This document shows positions 21,780 through 33,659 of a stretch of DNA of 64,000 nucleotides, one piece after another. The first letter of the stretch is position 1, and each line of letters opens with the position of its first letter. The translations under genes and the position numbers were made by a program. This DNA comes from Takakia lepidozioides (Eukaryota > Streptophyta > Takakiopsida > Takakiales > Takakiaceae): contig CM060734.1 of NCBI GenBank assembly GCA_030704615.1, forward strand, positions 24,862,001-24,926,000, in the 5' to 3' direction. The notes beneath the pieces were generated by a model. It was not told the origin of the DNA and did no database searches. It was given only the letters and a program-made list of their open reading frames with translations.

Positions 21780-24670
21780 AAAATGAACGCGACCGCCAAT
21801 TATGGCGGTCGCTTTGTTTTTCGAAATTAAAAAAGAAATAGCAACTGCCGTATTGGCGGTCGCTTCAATTTATTTACAAGATTGGCGGTCGCACTGGCGG
21901 TCGTTTTAATTTTTTAAATAGAAAAAGAAATAGCGACCGCCATATTGGCGGTCGCTTCAAAGTTTTTTAAAAAAAAAAACAAGATTGGCGGTCGCACTGG
22001 CGGTCGCTTTATTTTTCGAATTAAAAAACAAATAGCGACCGCTCTCTTGGCGGTCACTTCAATTTATTTAAAAAAAAAAACAAGGTTGGCGGTCGCATTG
22101 GCGGTTGCCTAATTTAAAAAAGAAAACAAGCGACTGCCGTATTGGCGGTCGCACAATTTTTGTAAATATGTACAGAACAAGCGACCGCCATATGGCGGTC
22201 GGATAATTTCAACAAAAAAAAAAAAAACAGCGACCGCTTAAAACAAACGATCGCCATGTGGCGGTCGGTAAATTTAAAATTATATAAAAAAAACAAGCGA
22301 CATATGAAAATAAAAGCGACCGCCACACCGGTGGTCGCTTGTTTTAAAACAATACAATATTTGCGACCACCAAACCGGCGGTCGCGTCAATTTTAAAATA
22401 TGTATTAAGTTTAAGCGACCGCTAGCCTGGAGGTCGCTTAAACTTAAAAATATAAAGATTAAAAGCGACCGCCTTACTGGCGGTCGCGTTTTTTTAAAAA
22501 TATTAAAAATAAAAGCGACCTCCATATTGGCGGTCGCTTTATTTTAAATATATTAACAAATGAAGCGACCGCCATACGGGCGGTCGCTTAAATTTAAAAA
22601 TATACAAAATAGAAGTGACCGCAATATTACACAAAATGAAAGGAAATAAAAGCGACCGCAGTAGTGGCAGTCGCTTGTTTTTCATAAAAAATAAAAATAG
22701 CGACCGTAGTATTAGCGGTCGCTTAATTTCAAAATTACAACAAATATTGTTGTACAGCCTTTTTCGGGTGGGCGCTATTGGTTCGTTATTTATTCATTTC
22801 ACTTTCATTTCACTTTCATCCATCTTGGATCATATATAAGGGAGGAGGGTCACCAAGCTCCTCACTACTTTTGGCGCAAACACTTGAGGTTGTTTTGGAT
22901 GTTCTATTCCATTGAACGAGAGTGTAGCCCAAGAGGAGGGTGCGCACCTTTTGCCGTTGTGGCTTCCACCAAAGCAATTTCAGCAGATTGTGTATAAACT
23001 CAACACTACCCCCCCCCCCTTCATTCCTCGCTCCACGCGCAAGACAGACCTTGTAGAAGCGACCGCCACCTTCGCGGTCACTCCCATTAAAAAAAAAAAA
23101 CGACCGCCAGTAATGTTGGTCGCCCTATTTTCAAAAATAAAAAAATAAAAGCGACCACCAGTAATGGCGGTCGCTGCATTTTAAAGAATAACCATTACAG
23201 CGACTGCCAGAAATGGCTGTCGATGCATTTTGTAAAAACAAAAACTGCCAGTAATGGAAGTGAGGAGAGGAGCTTATATGCCCCCCCCCGCCTCATTCCT
23301 CGCTCCACGCGCAGGGCAGACCTCGTAGAAGCGACCGCCATCTTGGCGGTCGCTCCATTTAAAAACAAAAAAAATGGACCGCCACAAATGGCGGTCGCTC
23401 CATTTCACCAAAAAAAAGAAAAAAAGCGACCGCCAGTAATGGCGGTCGCTGCATTTTCAAAAAGAACAATTACAGCGACCCCCAGTAATGGCGGTCGCTG
23501 CATTTATAAAAAAAAAAAAAAAAAACTTCAAGCGACCGCCTGTAATGGAAGTGAGGGGAGAATGAGTCGGAGCTTATATGCCCCCCTCCCCCCGCCTTAC
23601 TCCTCGCTCCATGCGTAGGGCACACTTCGTAGAAGCGACCGCCACCTTGGCAGTCGCTCCATTTTTATTTTCAAAACAATTAAAATGAAAATGACCGCCA
23701 TTACTGGCGGTCGCTCCATTTCCAACCAAATTTAAATACAAGCGACCGCCACTAATGGTGGTTGCTGCAATTACAAAAAACAACAATAGCGGCGACCGCC
23801 CCTAATGGCGGTCACTCCATTTTCCTCCAAAAAACAAAAAAACGACCGCCAGTAACGGCAGTCGTTTCATTTCCAAAATAATTAAAATAAAAGCGACTGC
23901 CAGTAATGGCGGTCGCTTCATTTCCAAAATAATTAAAATAAAAGCGACCGCCAGTAATGGCGATCGTTTTATTTGGGGATATACATGGCGGTCGCTTTAA
24001 TTTTAATTATTTTGGAAATGAAGCGACCGCCGTTACTGGTGGTCGCTTTTTTGTTTTTTGGAGGAAAATGGAGCGACCGCCATTAGGGGCGGTCGCCGCT
24101 ATTGTTGTTTTTTTGTAATTGCAGCGACCACCATTAGTGGCGGTCGCTTTTATTTAAATTTGGTTGGAAATGGAGCGACCGCCATTTGTGGCGGTCGCTT
24201 TTATTTTAATTGTTTTGAAAATGAAAATGAAGCGACCGCCATTACTGACGGTCGCTTTTATTTAAAAATTTTTGAAAATGAAGCGACCGCCATTATAGGC
24301 GGTCGCTTCTCTATATTTTGGAGGAAAATCGAGCGACCGCCATTACGGGCGGTCGCCGCAATTGTTTTTTTTTTTGTAAATCTAGCGACCGCCACTATAG
24401 GCGGTCGCTTTTATATAAAAATTTGTTGGAAATGGAGCGACCGCCATGACTGGCGGTCGCTTTTATTTCAATTGTTTTGAAAATCAAGCGACCGCCATTA
24501 CCGGCGGTTGCTTTTATTTTAATTTTTTTGAAAATGAAGCGACCGCCATTACTGGCAGTCACTTCAATTCTTAATGTCTCTGTAAATATATAGCGACCGC
24601 CAGTTCTGGCGGTCGCTTATTTTTTTATTTTCCGGAAAATGGAGCGACCGCCAAGTTCGCGGTCGCTTCT
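21780..24670. repeat. GCGACCGCC/GGCGGTCGC palindromic satellite with fold-back structure
   Basis: Several dozen units of 55-75 bp, each a short hairpin (AAGCGACCGCCA ... TGGCGGTCGCTT) separated by AT-rich linkers. Around 23.95-23.98 kb the linker order reverses: linkers at 23815-23828, about 23763-23795 and 23717-23745 reappear as reverse complements at 24060-24073, about 24090-24130 and 24148-24175. A GC-poor end module ('gaggggagaatgag...cttatatgcccccc...ctcattcctcgctccacgcgcagggcagacctcgtagaa') occurs at about 23010, 23260 and 23545 and once inverted at 24670-24760. Open frames in it are repeat products. Confidence 0.9.
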
Positions 24671-24759
24671 AGAAGATTCACCCTGCACGTGGCCCGAGGA
24701 ATGAGGGGGGGGGGGGGATATAAGCCAAGGGAGGCTCATTCTCCCCTCACTTCCTCTCC

Positions 24760-25030
24760 ACACAACTTTTGTGTGCGTGACATTTCATTAATCCACGACA
24801 CGTAGTCACGTGGATAAAGAGGCCATTGGTTGGGTGGGGGGTATTTTTTGCCGCGAAATCTATGAGGTCGTTGCCGAATGCTCCCATAGGCCCTCCTATG
24901 GCTTCCATGATCATTTTATTCTACAAAATTAGCTTTTATGAACTATTTTGACACCTACTCAAACTCGTTTAGGGTGAAGGGTTTAGAGTTACGTCTTATT
25001 AGTAAACCTCGTTTAGTGTTGCTCTGATTG
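24760..25030. other. Flank of the fold-back element; no gene seen
   Basis: Contains a small inverted word around 'ccacgacacgtagtcacgtgg' and no coding signal before the pseudogene start at 25038. Confidence 0.35.
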
Positions 25031-25037
25031 TTGCAGA

Positions 25038-25606
25038 ATGGCAGAGGGCCAAGACGATGACCGTTATGGAAGAGATGACCCCAATGAATATGGACCGCCC
25101 CCTAACAAAATCAAAGGGTCAAGGCAAGACTTGAATTAGGAAGTATATGGTGACCCTAACATACTAGCAGAAGAGGGCTGGGAGGATGTTCCGGAAGAGT
25201 TCAGGTGACCGATGACGAGATGCCAAAAATTCGTGAAATGGTACCACATCAATCGATTGTGGCCTTTGGATAGGCATGACGTGCAAACCCGAAACAATTA
25301 CGCAGAGTCTAGGTCTTGCACGAACTTGCATTTCCAGCATAGGGCGAATGAGGTGCATTGCACATTGTGGGGTTAATCTCTCTTAAAAGGCCAAATCCCG
25401 TACACCTTGGCAGCCATGTTGTACGTGGAGGTCATACTCTTGCGTCCAGTGAATTGGTAAACTGCTAGTAGGAGGAACGCAAGGTTACTATACAATTTGG
25501 AGTACATTCCGGACACGTTCGGAATACAACCGGCTCCAACGTTAGAGGAACAACTGGCGGAAAGAGACCAGCGAATCAGACATATCATCCAACGTTGAAC
25601 AGAGTT
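25038..25606 (+). pseudogene. Unrecognised gene fragment with five in-frame stops and no frameshift
   Basis: From ATG at 25038 one frame reads as protein for about 190 codons (start MAEGQDDDRYGRDD; later FVKWYHINRLWPLDRHDV, PYTLAAMLYVEVILLRPV, LLYNLEYIPDTFGIQPAPTL, EEQLAERDQRIRHI). It is interrupted by TAG 25137, TGA 25206, TAA 25374, TAA 25458 and TGA 25596. All five could come from CAG, CGA or CAA by C-to-T change. I do not recognise the family; it may be a retroelement gag-like protein. An AG precedes the start, so an upstream exon is possible. Confidence 0.5.
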
Positions 25607-25965
25607 CATCCATGCCTACCACGTTGTTTCATGAGCTGAGAAGAGGATGCTTCACCAGGATGGAAGTGGTTAAGCCATGAACAGTGGATTTATCATCCAA
25701 CGAATGAATGAAATTCATCCATGTTTCTAGGTTACACCATGGGACGATGGGGGGCAGGATGAAAATGCCTAAGTGTACCTGCGATTTATTTCATCCACCA
25801 GATGGACGGATTTCATCCCTGATTTTCCAGATTACTCTATGAGCGCGATGAAAGTCCGCGGCCTGGATGAAAGTCGATCAACTCATCATCTACCTGTTTT
25901 CCATCCCAACGATGAACGGACTTCATCCTTGCAGGAAGTGTGATGGCGGGGAAGCCCTACGGGTG
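25600..25965. repeat. Degenerate GGATGAA/TTCATCC repeat
   Basis: Loose array of 'ttcatcc' and 'ggatgaa' words in both orientations, spaced about 25-50 bp, resembling the linkers of the satellite at 1-2.1 kb. Confidence 0.5.
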
Positions 25966-26850
25966 CTGTTGGAAGTAGAATGATGTGGTGTGTACAGCAG
26001 GGAGCTTGGTGCGCATGCATTGAGGTATATCGATTGAGGAGCATGGCGTGGCATGAGGTGCGGCTGACAAAGGAGGAACAATGCTTGGAAGGATGTGCAG
26101 CTGCGATTACAGGGAAGCGGTGCCGCCTTTTGATGATCTATTTCTGAAAGATCAACTCACGGGGGAAGGACTTGATATGTTGTGCAAGTGCAGGTGGGGT
26201 AAGACAGTGCCATCTGTTTGCTTTGTGATTATTTGAGCCTATGAGGAGAGGCAGAGCTACCGCTCTCCTTGTGATCACCACTTAGCAATTTATGAATTCA
26301 TGGGGGAAAACAGCTTGGTGGGCTATAGATACTGTGCCGTCATTGGCATTCATAATCACGATTGTACAAGGTAAGGCTTGCGGGAGAAGCAGCTTGCTGT
26401 CAGATGATGGGCAGGAATTAGGTTGATGACTTCGCAGTGTGATATCTTATGCAACTACCAGATTGAGGGCCACGGCTACAGTTGATTAGTGACGGGCATG
26501 AGGGCCGAACAAATCAATCCGTTTATGACAATCCGATGCGGGCAATCTGTTTCCTGCTAAAGTCTTGATTGTAGTTTAGACTTGTAATTAATCAAGATAG
26601 GGCGGTGCAGTGATTGTTTCACAGCTTTGAAGAGAGGGAGTGCTGCAAGACGATTCATGAAGGACAAGGGAAAATAAGAGATGGTCGGTCGGACGAATGG
26701 GATGGCGCATCTTGATTTCCAGGACCTAGATACCAGGGTAGAGACAGGGTGAACCTGTTAAGAAATAATCCCTGCCGGAGCAACATGCAGCCATCGCCGC
26801 TACTTGCCAGTCATACCCACTTTGTTGCATTGTAGTTTGATAGGATGATT
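25965..26850. other. No recognised feature
   Basis: Unique sequence without a long frame or clear repeat on either strand. Confidence 0.3.
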
Positions 26851-26857
26851 AAGTATA

Positions 26858-26955
26858 GTGGGAGTCCCCGCCATGAGGGTGTTCCGCGGTATGAGGGTCC
26901 GTAGCCCGAGGGCTACGACCCGAATACCAAGGTACACCCGAGTGAGGACTCCCAC
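26858..26955. repeat. 98-bp imperfect hairpin
   Basis: Outer arms GTGGGAGTCC (26858-26867) and GGACTCCCAC (26946-26955). Inside them 'gggtgttcc' pairs with 'ggtacaccc', 'ggtatgagggtcc' with 'cgacccgaatacc', and 'cgtagccc' with 'ggctacg' around a GAG loop. It could be a folded RNA, a small fold-back element or the end of one. Confidence 0.65.
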
Positions 26956-27221
26956 CGCGTAAAGCCCGGTTTCTTTTCTTTTAATGGTGGCTCATCTTTT
27001 CAGATGGACGGTGGATATTTGTCTAGATCTACGGTTGATATTGAGCAACCTTGTACATGGGAAGCGCGATAGGGGTCGTTTAGTCGTTTGGTTTGATTTA
27101 CTATTCCCATTTTGCTATTATCCCATATCGTTTGCACCGCTTAGGGACTTCAGGCAGTATTTAAAGTAATGGGGGTGCGCGGGTGGTTGTAGGGGCTGCA
27201 GCGGGTAAAGTGTCCAGCTGT

Positions 27222-27276
27222 CAGGGAAATTATGAAGGTTACAGGGGATTTCCCTGTAACCTTCATAATTTCCCTG
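27222..27276. repeat. Perfect 25-bp inverted repeat with 5-base loop
   Basis: The left arm is 27222-27246 (starts CAGGGAAATTATGAAGG), the loop GATTT is 27247-27251 and the right arm is 27252-27276. All 25 pairs match. It does not belong to the nearby satellites. Confidence 0.9.
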
Positions 27277-27279
27277 GAA

Positions 27280-28237
27280 TGCCTTAATTGTGGCATATAA
27301 TCTGCCCTAGAAATACAAAGCAAAAATTAGGTCAGGTCTTTACGAACATCCCAGAGCTCCCAGCAGTGGTTTGCTCTTTGTGAATGCTACAAGGCCGTAA
27401 TGGGAGGATTCACCATCGACAGTCAGTGAAAAACTTTAGTCATCACATTTACAGACTTTTAATGCGTTACAATTGTTGAAGGAGAACCCAGGCCCGAAGG
27501 TGGGTGAACAGTGGGATACCAATCGAGACCTGTTCAGCAACATGTGAGATTCCGTCAGAGGCCTGACGCTAGGCGATGTGAAGTAATAATGTTTTTTAAG
27601 TCAATTCTATCGTAATAAAGTGATCCATAATATGACAATCAACATACATATGGGTAAATCGGTTGACAGATGTACGTAAGGGGGTCGTCCTAAGCCCTGC
27701 ATTTGCCCAGGCCACGGATTCCCTCTTTGTAGAGAAGAAGTAGAAGGGGTGAGAAAAATCATCACGCATATATAGTGGGGCCAAAAGTCGTGAACGTAGA
27801 AGAGAACCTTTACGTGTTTCTGACTCCACACCTCGGACCTTGCTCAACCTGAGCTGCTTTCCTAGCTTGCAAATCGACTGTTCTAATCAAGTGGCTGTTT
27901 ATTGTATCTATATTAGATAAATTGCTAACAAGTAATTCTTCTCTCGAAGACCATCTAAGTTGTTGATCCAACTTAGTGATGTCGGCTGCAATTTCTGCAC
28001 ACTGAGCAAGTGATAGCTGCCCGACTGTATTTAACCTGCTGACAATCGCAAGTTTTGTATCTCTTGGAAGTGCACACTACTTACGAAAAGGCTAATGTAA
28101 CTCAGCAATGAAGTACAAGTAAAACTTGAGTACAAGCAAAGACAGTCAACGATGTAGCATATGACCGCACTCGGGAGATGCACTGTATCTGTCTAGCACA
28201 GTGGATTCGAGATTTTATCTCGCAACTTAGGGCCCAA
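27280..28237. other. 3' flank of the ABCG gene
   Basis: No second gene seen. On the minus strand this follows the ABCG stop codon and should hold its 3' UTR and polyadenylation site; I cannot place the site. Confidence 0.4.
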
Positions 28238-31200
28238 CTAGGATGGCTTGTTGATTAGAGGCCGTTGTGGTGTGGCCATATACAGCGGGGAAGCAAGCAC
28301 TGGGGCAATGCTCCTTTGCATGGCGGGTGTCTTTGGAGGTCTAAACATGGGCAGCAGCACGGAATTGATCCAGGGCTGGAGGTACTCTGCAATCTTGATT
28401 GTTGTAAAGAAGACAATGCGGTACAAGAACACCATGAGAAATAGAATGGCCAGGTTCCACCACTTGCTGCGGTTGACATTTATCTCCAAAACTTGAGTCA
28501 ACACTTGCTCTCCGCTGATACGTGGCCAACTGGGAACATAGTTTGTAAAGGTTAGGCCTTCGAAGTCATTCTCCGCCATACCCTGCAAATGCACGTTACC
28601 ACAGAAAAGCATTCAGATCTTTCGCAATGAAGCCAAATCAACAACCCTTTCAGGATTTCAGAATTATCATCACAATGACCACAACGTTGCTGCACTGCTT
28701 GATTTATCTGCTCCCGGTTCTCCTGTTCTGTTTGGCTGTCTTTCGCGCTTTGTGCAGCCTTTCAAGGACATCCTAGTTGCCAGTACGAGCTCTTCTGGCC
28801 ACCAACACAAAATAGCAAGGGTTCATGAAGACTGGAAAACTAATGCTTATCACATGCTCAAGTATAGTTAAGCATGCTCGTGTTGACTGCCTGGTCAATC
28901 TCAGAGAATCATTATGATCCATTGGAGAGTGGATCCCATGAACTGCCAAGATCTTATGCAACAAACCAAAGTTCCACATGATTTTCTGGAAATGACTTGA
29001 TTCTGGAAATGCCATAAACTGCGGACTCCAACTTTACCTGCAGGAAGTAGGTATGAAAGCTGATGTAGAACATAGGATACTTCCACATGAACTTTGGGTA
29101 ATCATTAGGCAGACGTGCAAACCCTGAGCAAAGGAAAAACACAGCCTGCCACCAGACAGAGGCACCATAAGTTTCTCCGTAATATGAACATATCTGATGC
29201 ACCCTAATCTACAAAGCATGTCCACCTTGGGATTTTCCATGTAATGTGGGAGCACGAGATTTCCTAGACAACAATTACTAAGATACCACAACTAATCAAA
29301 GGGCAATGTCTCCCCCTGAACAGCTGATGAAGACGACTCCATGGGACTTGATTCTTATTCCCCAGGTGAGAGTGTGATCAAAATAATGGTTGCAAACAAG
29401 AGTTTGAGGACCTGCCCTACACTCATGAGCTAAGCTATGGTGTGGAATATGGGATTTACAGGGAGAGTCTAGACTAGTTTTGGCAGTGGCCTGTCTAAAA
29501 CCAAGTGATTACATCCCTCAGGTCCCAGTAAAAGCACAAATGGAGTTCGATTATGCAGGCAGCTCCTGCTAGAGTTCCATATGCTTCGTTGCACAAGCCA
29601 AGCCAGTTGGTTTACATCAGTGGGTACCTTTTTCATCACCATCACCGTCATCACATGGGCCCTGCCTACCCTCACTTGGGCTACTTCCCTTCCACTGGCC
29701 TTGAAGCCAGAAACCAAGCAGGTGTATGTTATCTGACAACCCATTACACAAAATCATCTTCCTATCAATAGATCAATAGATCAAACACTCTTCACCTAGA
29801 AATTGGCATACCTGGACAGAAGCACCAAGGATAATGCCAAGTATATAGTTCGGGCTCACAAGGGCAGCAATTGCCATCATGAGACTCTCCACCACCCACA
29901 TGCTTGCAAATAAACATAGCGTGAAGTATACAAAGTGATCAACACCTGGGTGCAACCGGACCAAGTAATATGTAATGAGTGAGGTTGGGAATGCTATCAA
30001 CAACAGGAATGGCACCGATGACAGGGAGTTTGCAATCACAAAAGTAGCCACTCCATAGTGCCCGTTAAGTCTCTCTCGCCTGAATACCTGCAGCCAACCA
30101 TCACCTGACCATTTTTAAGACTCCACTTCATATCCCACAAACATTTTTAAAGGGAGAGCGTTGGACAGTTTGAATTCATAGGATTCAGTCCTAACATCTT
30201 GAAGACAGCAAGAGTGACAGTTGGAGAGAAAGCACTACCTTCAAGTCATCTACGAAAGATGGGAAACCACCAGCTGACATAAATGTCAAGAACCCTGTTA
30301 TGAATGTGAAGCTCGCAGATCTTGCCTGTCATGTATTCCCACCTCCACATATTAAGGCTTGAATAGACTTATAAGTTTGGCCGTCATTCTAATGAGCTGA
30401 CATCTTTCTAGGGTCGACATCACTCACACTGATCCAAAACTTCAAACCATTCTTCAGAATCTGCATAAGTGTTTAATAAGTTGCTACATAGATTACTAAT
30501 CTCGGAAGTGACTATCTAGGGTTAACATCAAGATTGATAGGCACACACTACCATAACCCTTCAAACCATGAGTGTCTGCAGCATAATAACTGGGGACGCT
30601 CCCACACTCAGTCGTCATTCCCTGTGTCAGTCTCTGCATCTCCCTATCTTGGTAAACTTATCATGGAGTAAATCAAAACTTGGCTTTCAAGTGCCTTTTG
30701 TTTGTTGTGCATTGCTAAGCCATAAGCTGTTTGCACTCATTTGAATACAAACCAAAAACATAGCCTTGCTGTGGTAAAATTGCAGAACACTGCTTATGTG
30801 GGAGTCCATAATCTAAAAATACAAATGAAACGTACCCTCACTGAGTCCCACTCAGTCCCCAAATTTTGATACACAGTGCCAATGCTGATAGCGAGTGCAA
30901 TATAGACTCCTAGACGAAGCCAGTAATAGCCCAAGTCTCTTGACATGTTTATGAAGGACCTTCTTGTCAGTGATACCGATTGGACCCAGAAGCTTGGTTG
31001 GCTCCCAGCTGAGTCCTGTAGCTGATCCACCTGGAAAGGGACACATAGATGTAAAGGGAAAAAGATCAACCAGCTGACGTTCACTGCAATTTGCAGGCAT
31101 TCAAATTGAGAATGCCCTCCTCTCTAAAGAAGTCTCACACTACTAGTCACAGTGAGGCATTTCTCGTACATCACAATCTAACTTAGAATCAATACATCAT

Positions 31201-33659
31201 GGCAAGTAGCTGACAATGACAACCCACTATTTAAAACAGTCACTATGTCCTTGCTAGAGTTGGCTGATACAGAGCTAGGTGGGGCAGTGGACAACCCTTA
31301 GAAACATCTCGAAATTACATATATGTGCATGCAGTCTAGAGACTGCAGCAACTGTATGGGCCACATAACTAGGTGAATCTCAGCACTTACTTGCTTTGAC
31401 AGTGTTTGCACTGTTGTGGCAGCTGCATATGCAGCATCAGAGCACACATAGGTATCAATCAGAATCTTCACGATTTCAGTGGTCTGCAATCCCTCCAAAG
31501 GACCCCCCTTTTCCATATCCTGAAGGCACATGCACAAAGCCTCAGCATGTCCTCCATCTGGCTGGATACTCTCAAGTAACAGGACCTCTGTACACTGAAC
31601 AGTACAGCTCTAGCTGCCCTCTAAAAGATGGGTCGACACATTTGAGGGTCAGGTTCTACCCACCTGGATCAAAGACGTGTCAAGCTCTTGGTCATCGAAG
31701 GCAAGGTTGATTGCCCGAAGAAAATGGTCAGAGGGGTTCCGCAATGGTGGGCAAGGGAACCCAGCTGTAGCGAAGTACTGCACACGCTCAGTCGTAGAAA
31801 CGAACAGTATACATATGCAGCACTTGAGGATTCTACATTTGCGTGTGAAGAATATAATGATGATGAGAAAGGTGATACTAAACAGTGATCAAGCGAAGTA
31901 AATCGGTAAACGATTCTGTGTAGACCCAACGAGAAAATAGAAATGTATTAAAGAATTTAAGAAGGTGGAGTGATTGTGGATGTGCACACTGTACCTCACA
32001 CGCTTCTGAGGCTTTGCCAAAGTAAATTGTTCGCCCTTCAGATAGCAAGAAGAGAGTGTCAAAACAGTTAAACACCTCACTGCTGGGCTGGTGAATCGAG
32101 GCAATGATTGTGCGTCCATCTCTGGCCAAGTTCCTCAGCTTACACGTCACAAAGAATGCAGCAGCACTGCAACAACCCACATATGCATGTGACCGACTAC
32201 CTTACAAAATAATTGATTCAGGCTGAGAAACTGTTCCCAAGACCATGAGGTGGATATGCCTTGGAACGGTAAACGAGCAGATTCACAAATTGCAAACAAA
32301 CCTGTCGAGTCCACTGATGGGCTCATCGAGATATAACAGGCTAGGCCGTGTAAGAATCTCGATAGCAATACTGAGACGTCTCCTCTCCCCCCCACTTAAA
32401 CCTTTCAAATGCCAGTTGCCAACTTTCGTATCGGCACAGGCCCGGAGACCCATTTCCGCAATTGCAGTCTCAATGATTGCCTTCTTCTGAGGGCGTGACA
32501 TAGTTCTTGGGAGCTGAAGATGTGCAGAGTAGTAGATGGTCTCACGAACTGACAAAGTCCCTGTCAAGATGTCATCTTGGGTCACATACGCCTGCATCAT
32601 TTCCTTGAAAATATTACTTGGACGTTCAAACCCAGATCAATGGATTCAGCATGCATGCAAAGGATTCAACTGACTAGTGCCCTTTACTGCACCCCCATTG
32701 CATTCGAATTGCCTATTCAGAGGAATTTAACACATAAGCTCACTGACACCGGTACATTACTCTGAAGACGCTCAGAAGGGGAGGAGACATACAGTAGTCC
32801 CGTAGGACATTTGTTGCTTGCATCCATTGAGAAGGATCTCACCCTCCTGTGATGTATTCCTTGCTAATCGCCCTGGTGAGCAGAACTTTTAAATCTTGCA
32901 TCAGTCCGCTTCCCATCAATGTAGAGAAAAATTCCACTATCTCCTACGTTATTGGACGTGTCAAATGCATCAAAGCCCCTGGGCACATGTCCAAATAAGG
33001 GCTGAAAGAAACTTTCAGAAACCTCAGAACAATGATTGGGCAGGTGTAGTTAAACTAGTCACTCCCGTTCAATTTCGAATAACATGCCCCAGCTTCTTAT
33101 GAAAGTAGATATTTAGAAACCGTCACATTCAGTCAAGGACAGACATTGGGATGCGAACTGCTAGCCCTGTTTAGACATATCTAGACTGAACCTAGACTGA
33201 ATGTTACTATCGAATCCTGCTGCAAGATCCGCTCAAATCCTGGCCTAAAATTATGACCTCAAGAGAATGTGAGTCCTATGGAAGAGTACCTGAAAGAGCA
33301 TCGAGCAGGGTAGACTTTCCAGACCCAGATGGACCCATGATAGCCAAAACTTGGCCAGGCTCAGCATACCCTGTAGCATTGACAAGAACAGTACGCCTCT
33401 CGCCCTTCAGATTTGAAACTGACACTGACAAGTCTCTCCATGTCAGTGTTGCAGTATTTTCTGTACGTTTTTGCATTCCAAGCTCGCTCTCCCCATTCAC
33501 CTTACCGAGGGGGCTCATCCTTCCTAGAGCAATACCCCGGTTTGCATGTGCAGTGTCATACCCAGAACCATTCCCATAATTAGTCTCCGGATGCCCATTC
33601 AAGTTTGCCATGACGCCAGGTACGTAGATTGTTTCGATCAGAGTTTTCTCCTGCGACAT
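28238..33659 (-). CDS. ABCG11/WBC11-type half-size ABC transporter, 11 exons
   Basis: Exons (minus): 33290-33659, 32793-32872, 32302-32591, 31995-32166, 31664-31777, 31391-31519, 30836-31030, 30239-30325, 29812-30087, 29038-29145, 28238-28582. All have GT-AG borders, phases agree, and the sum is 2166 nt (721 residues plus stop), close to the family length. The nucleotide-binding domain comes first: Walker [10 protein letters not shown] (109-117), signature LSGGERRR (215-222), Walker B LLYLDEP (235-241) and H-loop SIHQPSS (270-276). Next comes the family block [19 protein letters not shown], then the ABC2-type membrane domain ([59 protein letters not shown]). Plant relatives work as dimers in the plasma membrane and export cutin or wax lipids. 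The substrate here is not known. It is the only clearly intact host gene in the window. Confidence 0.93.

Noticed and set aside
23223-24480. Open frames of 131 and 140 codons
   Set aside because: Products of the GCGACCGCC satellite.
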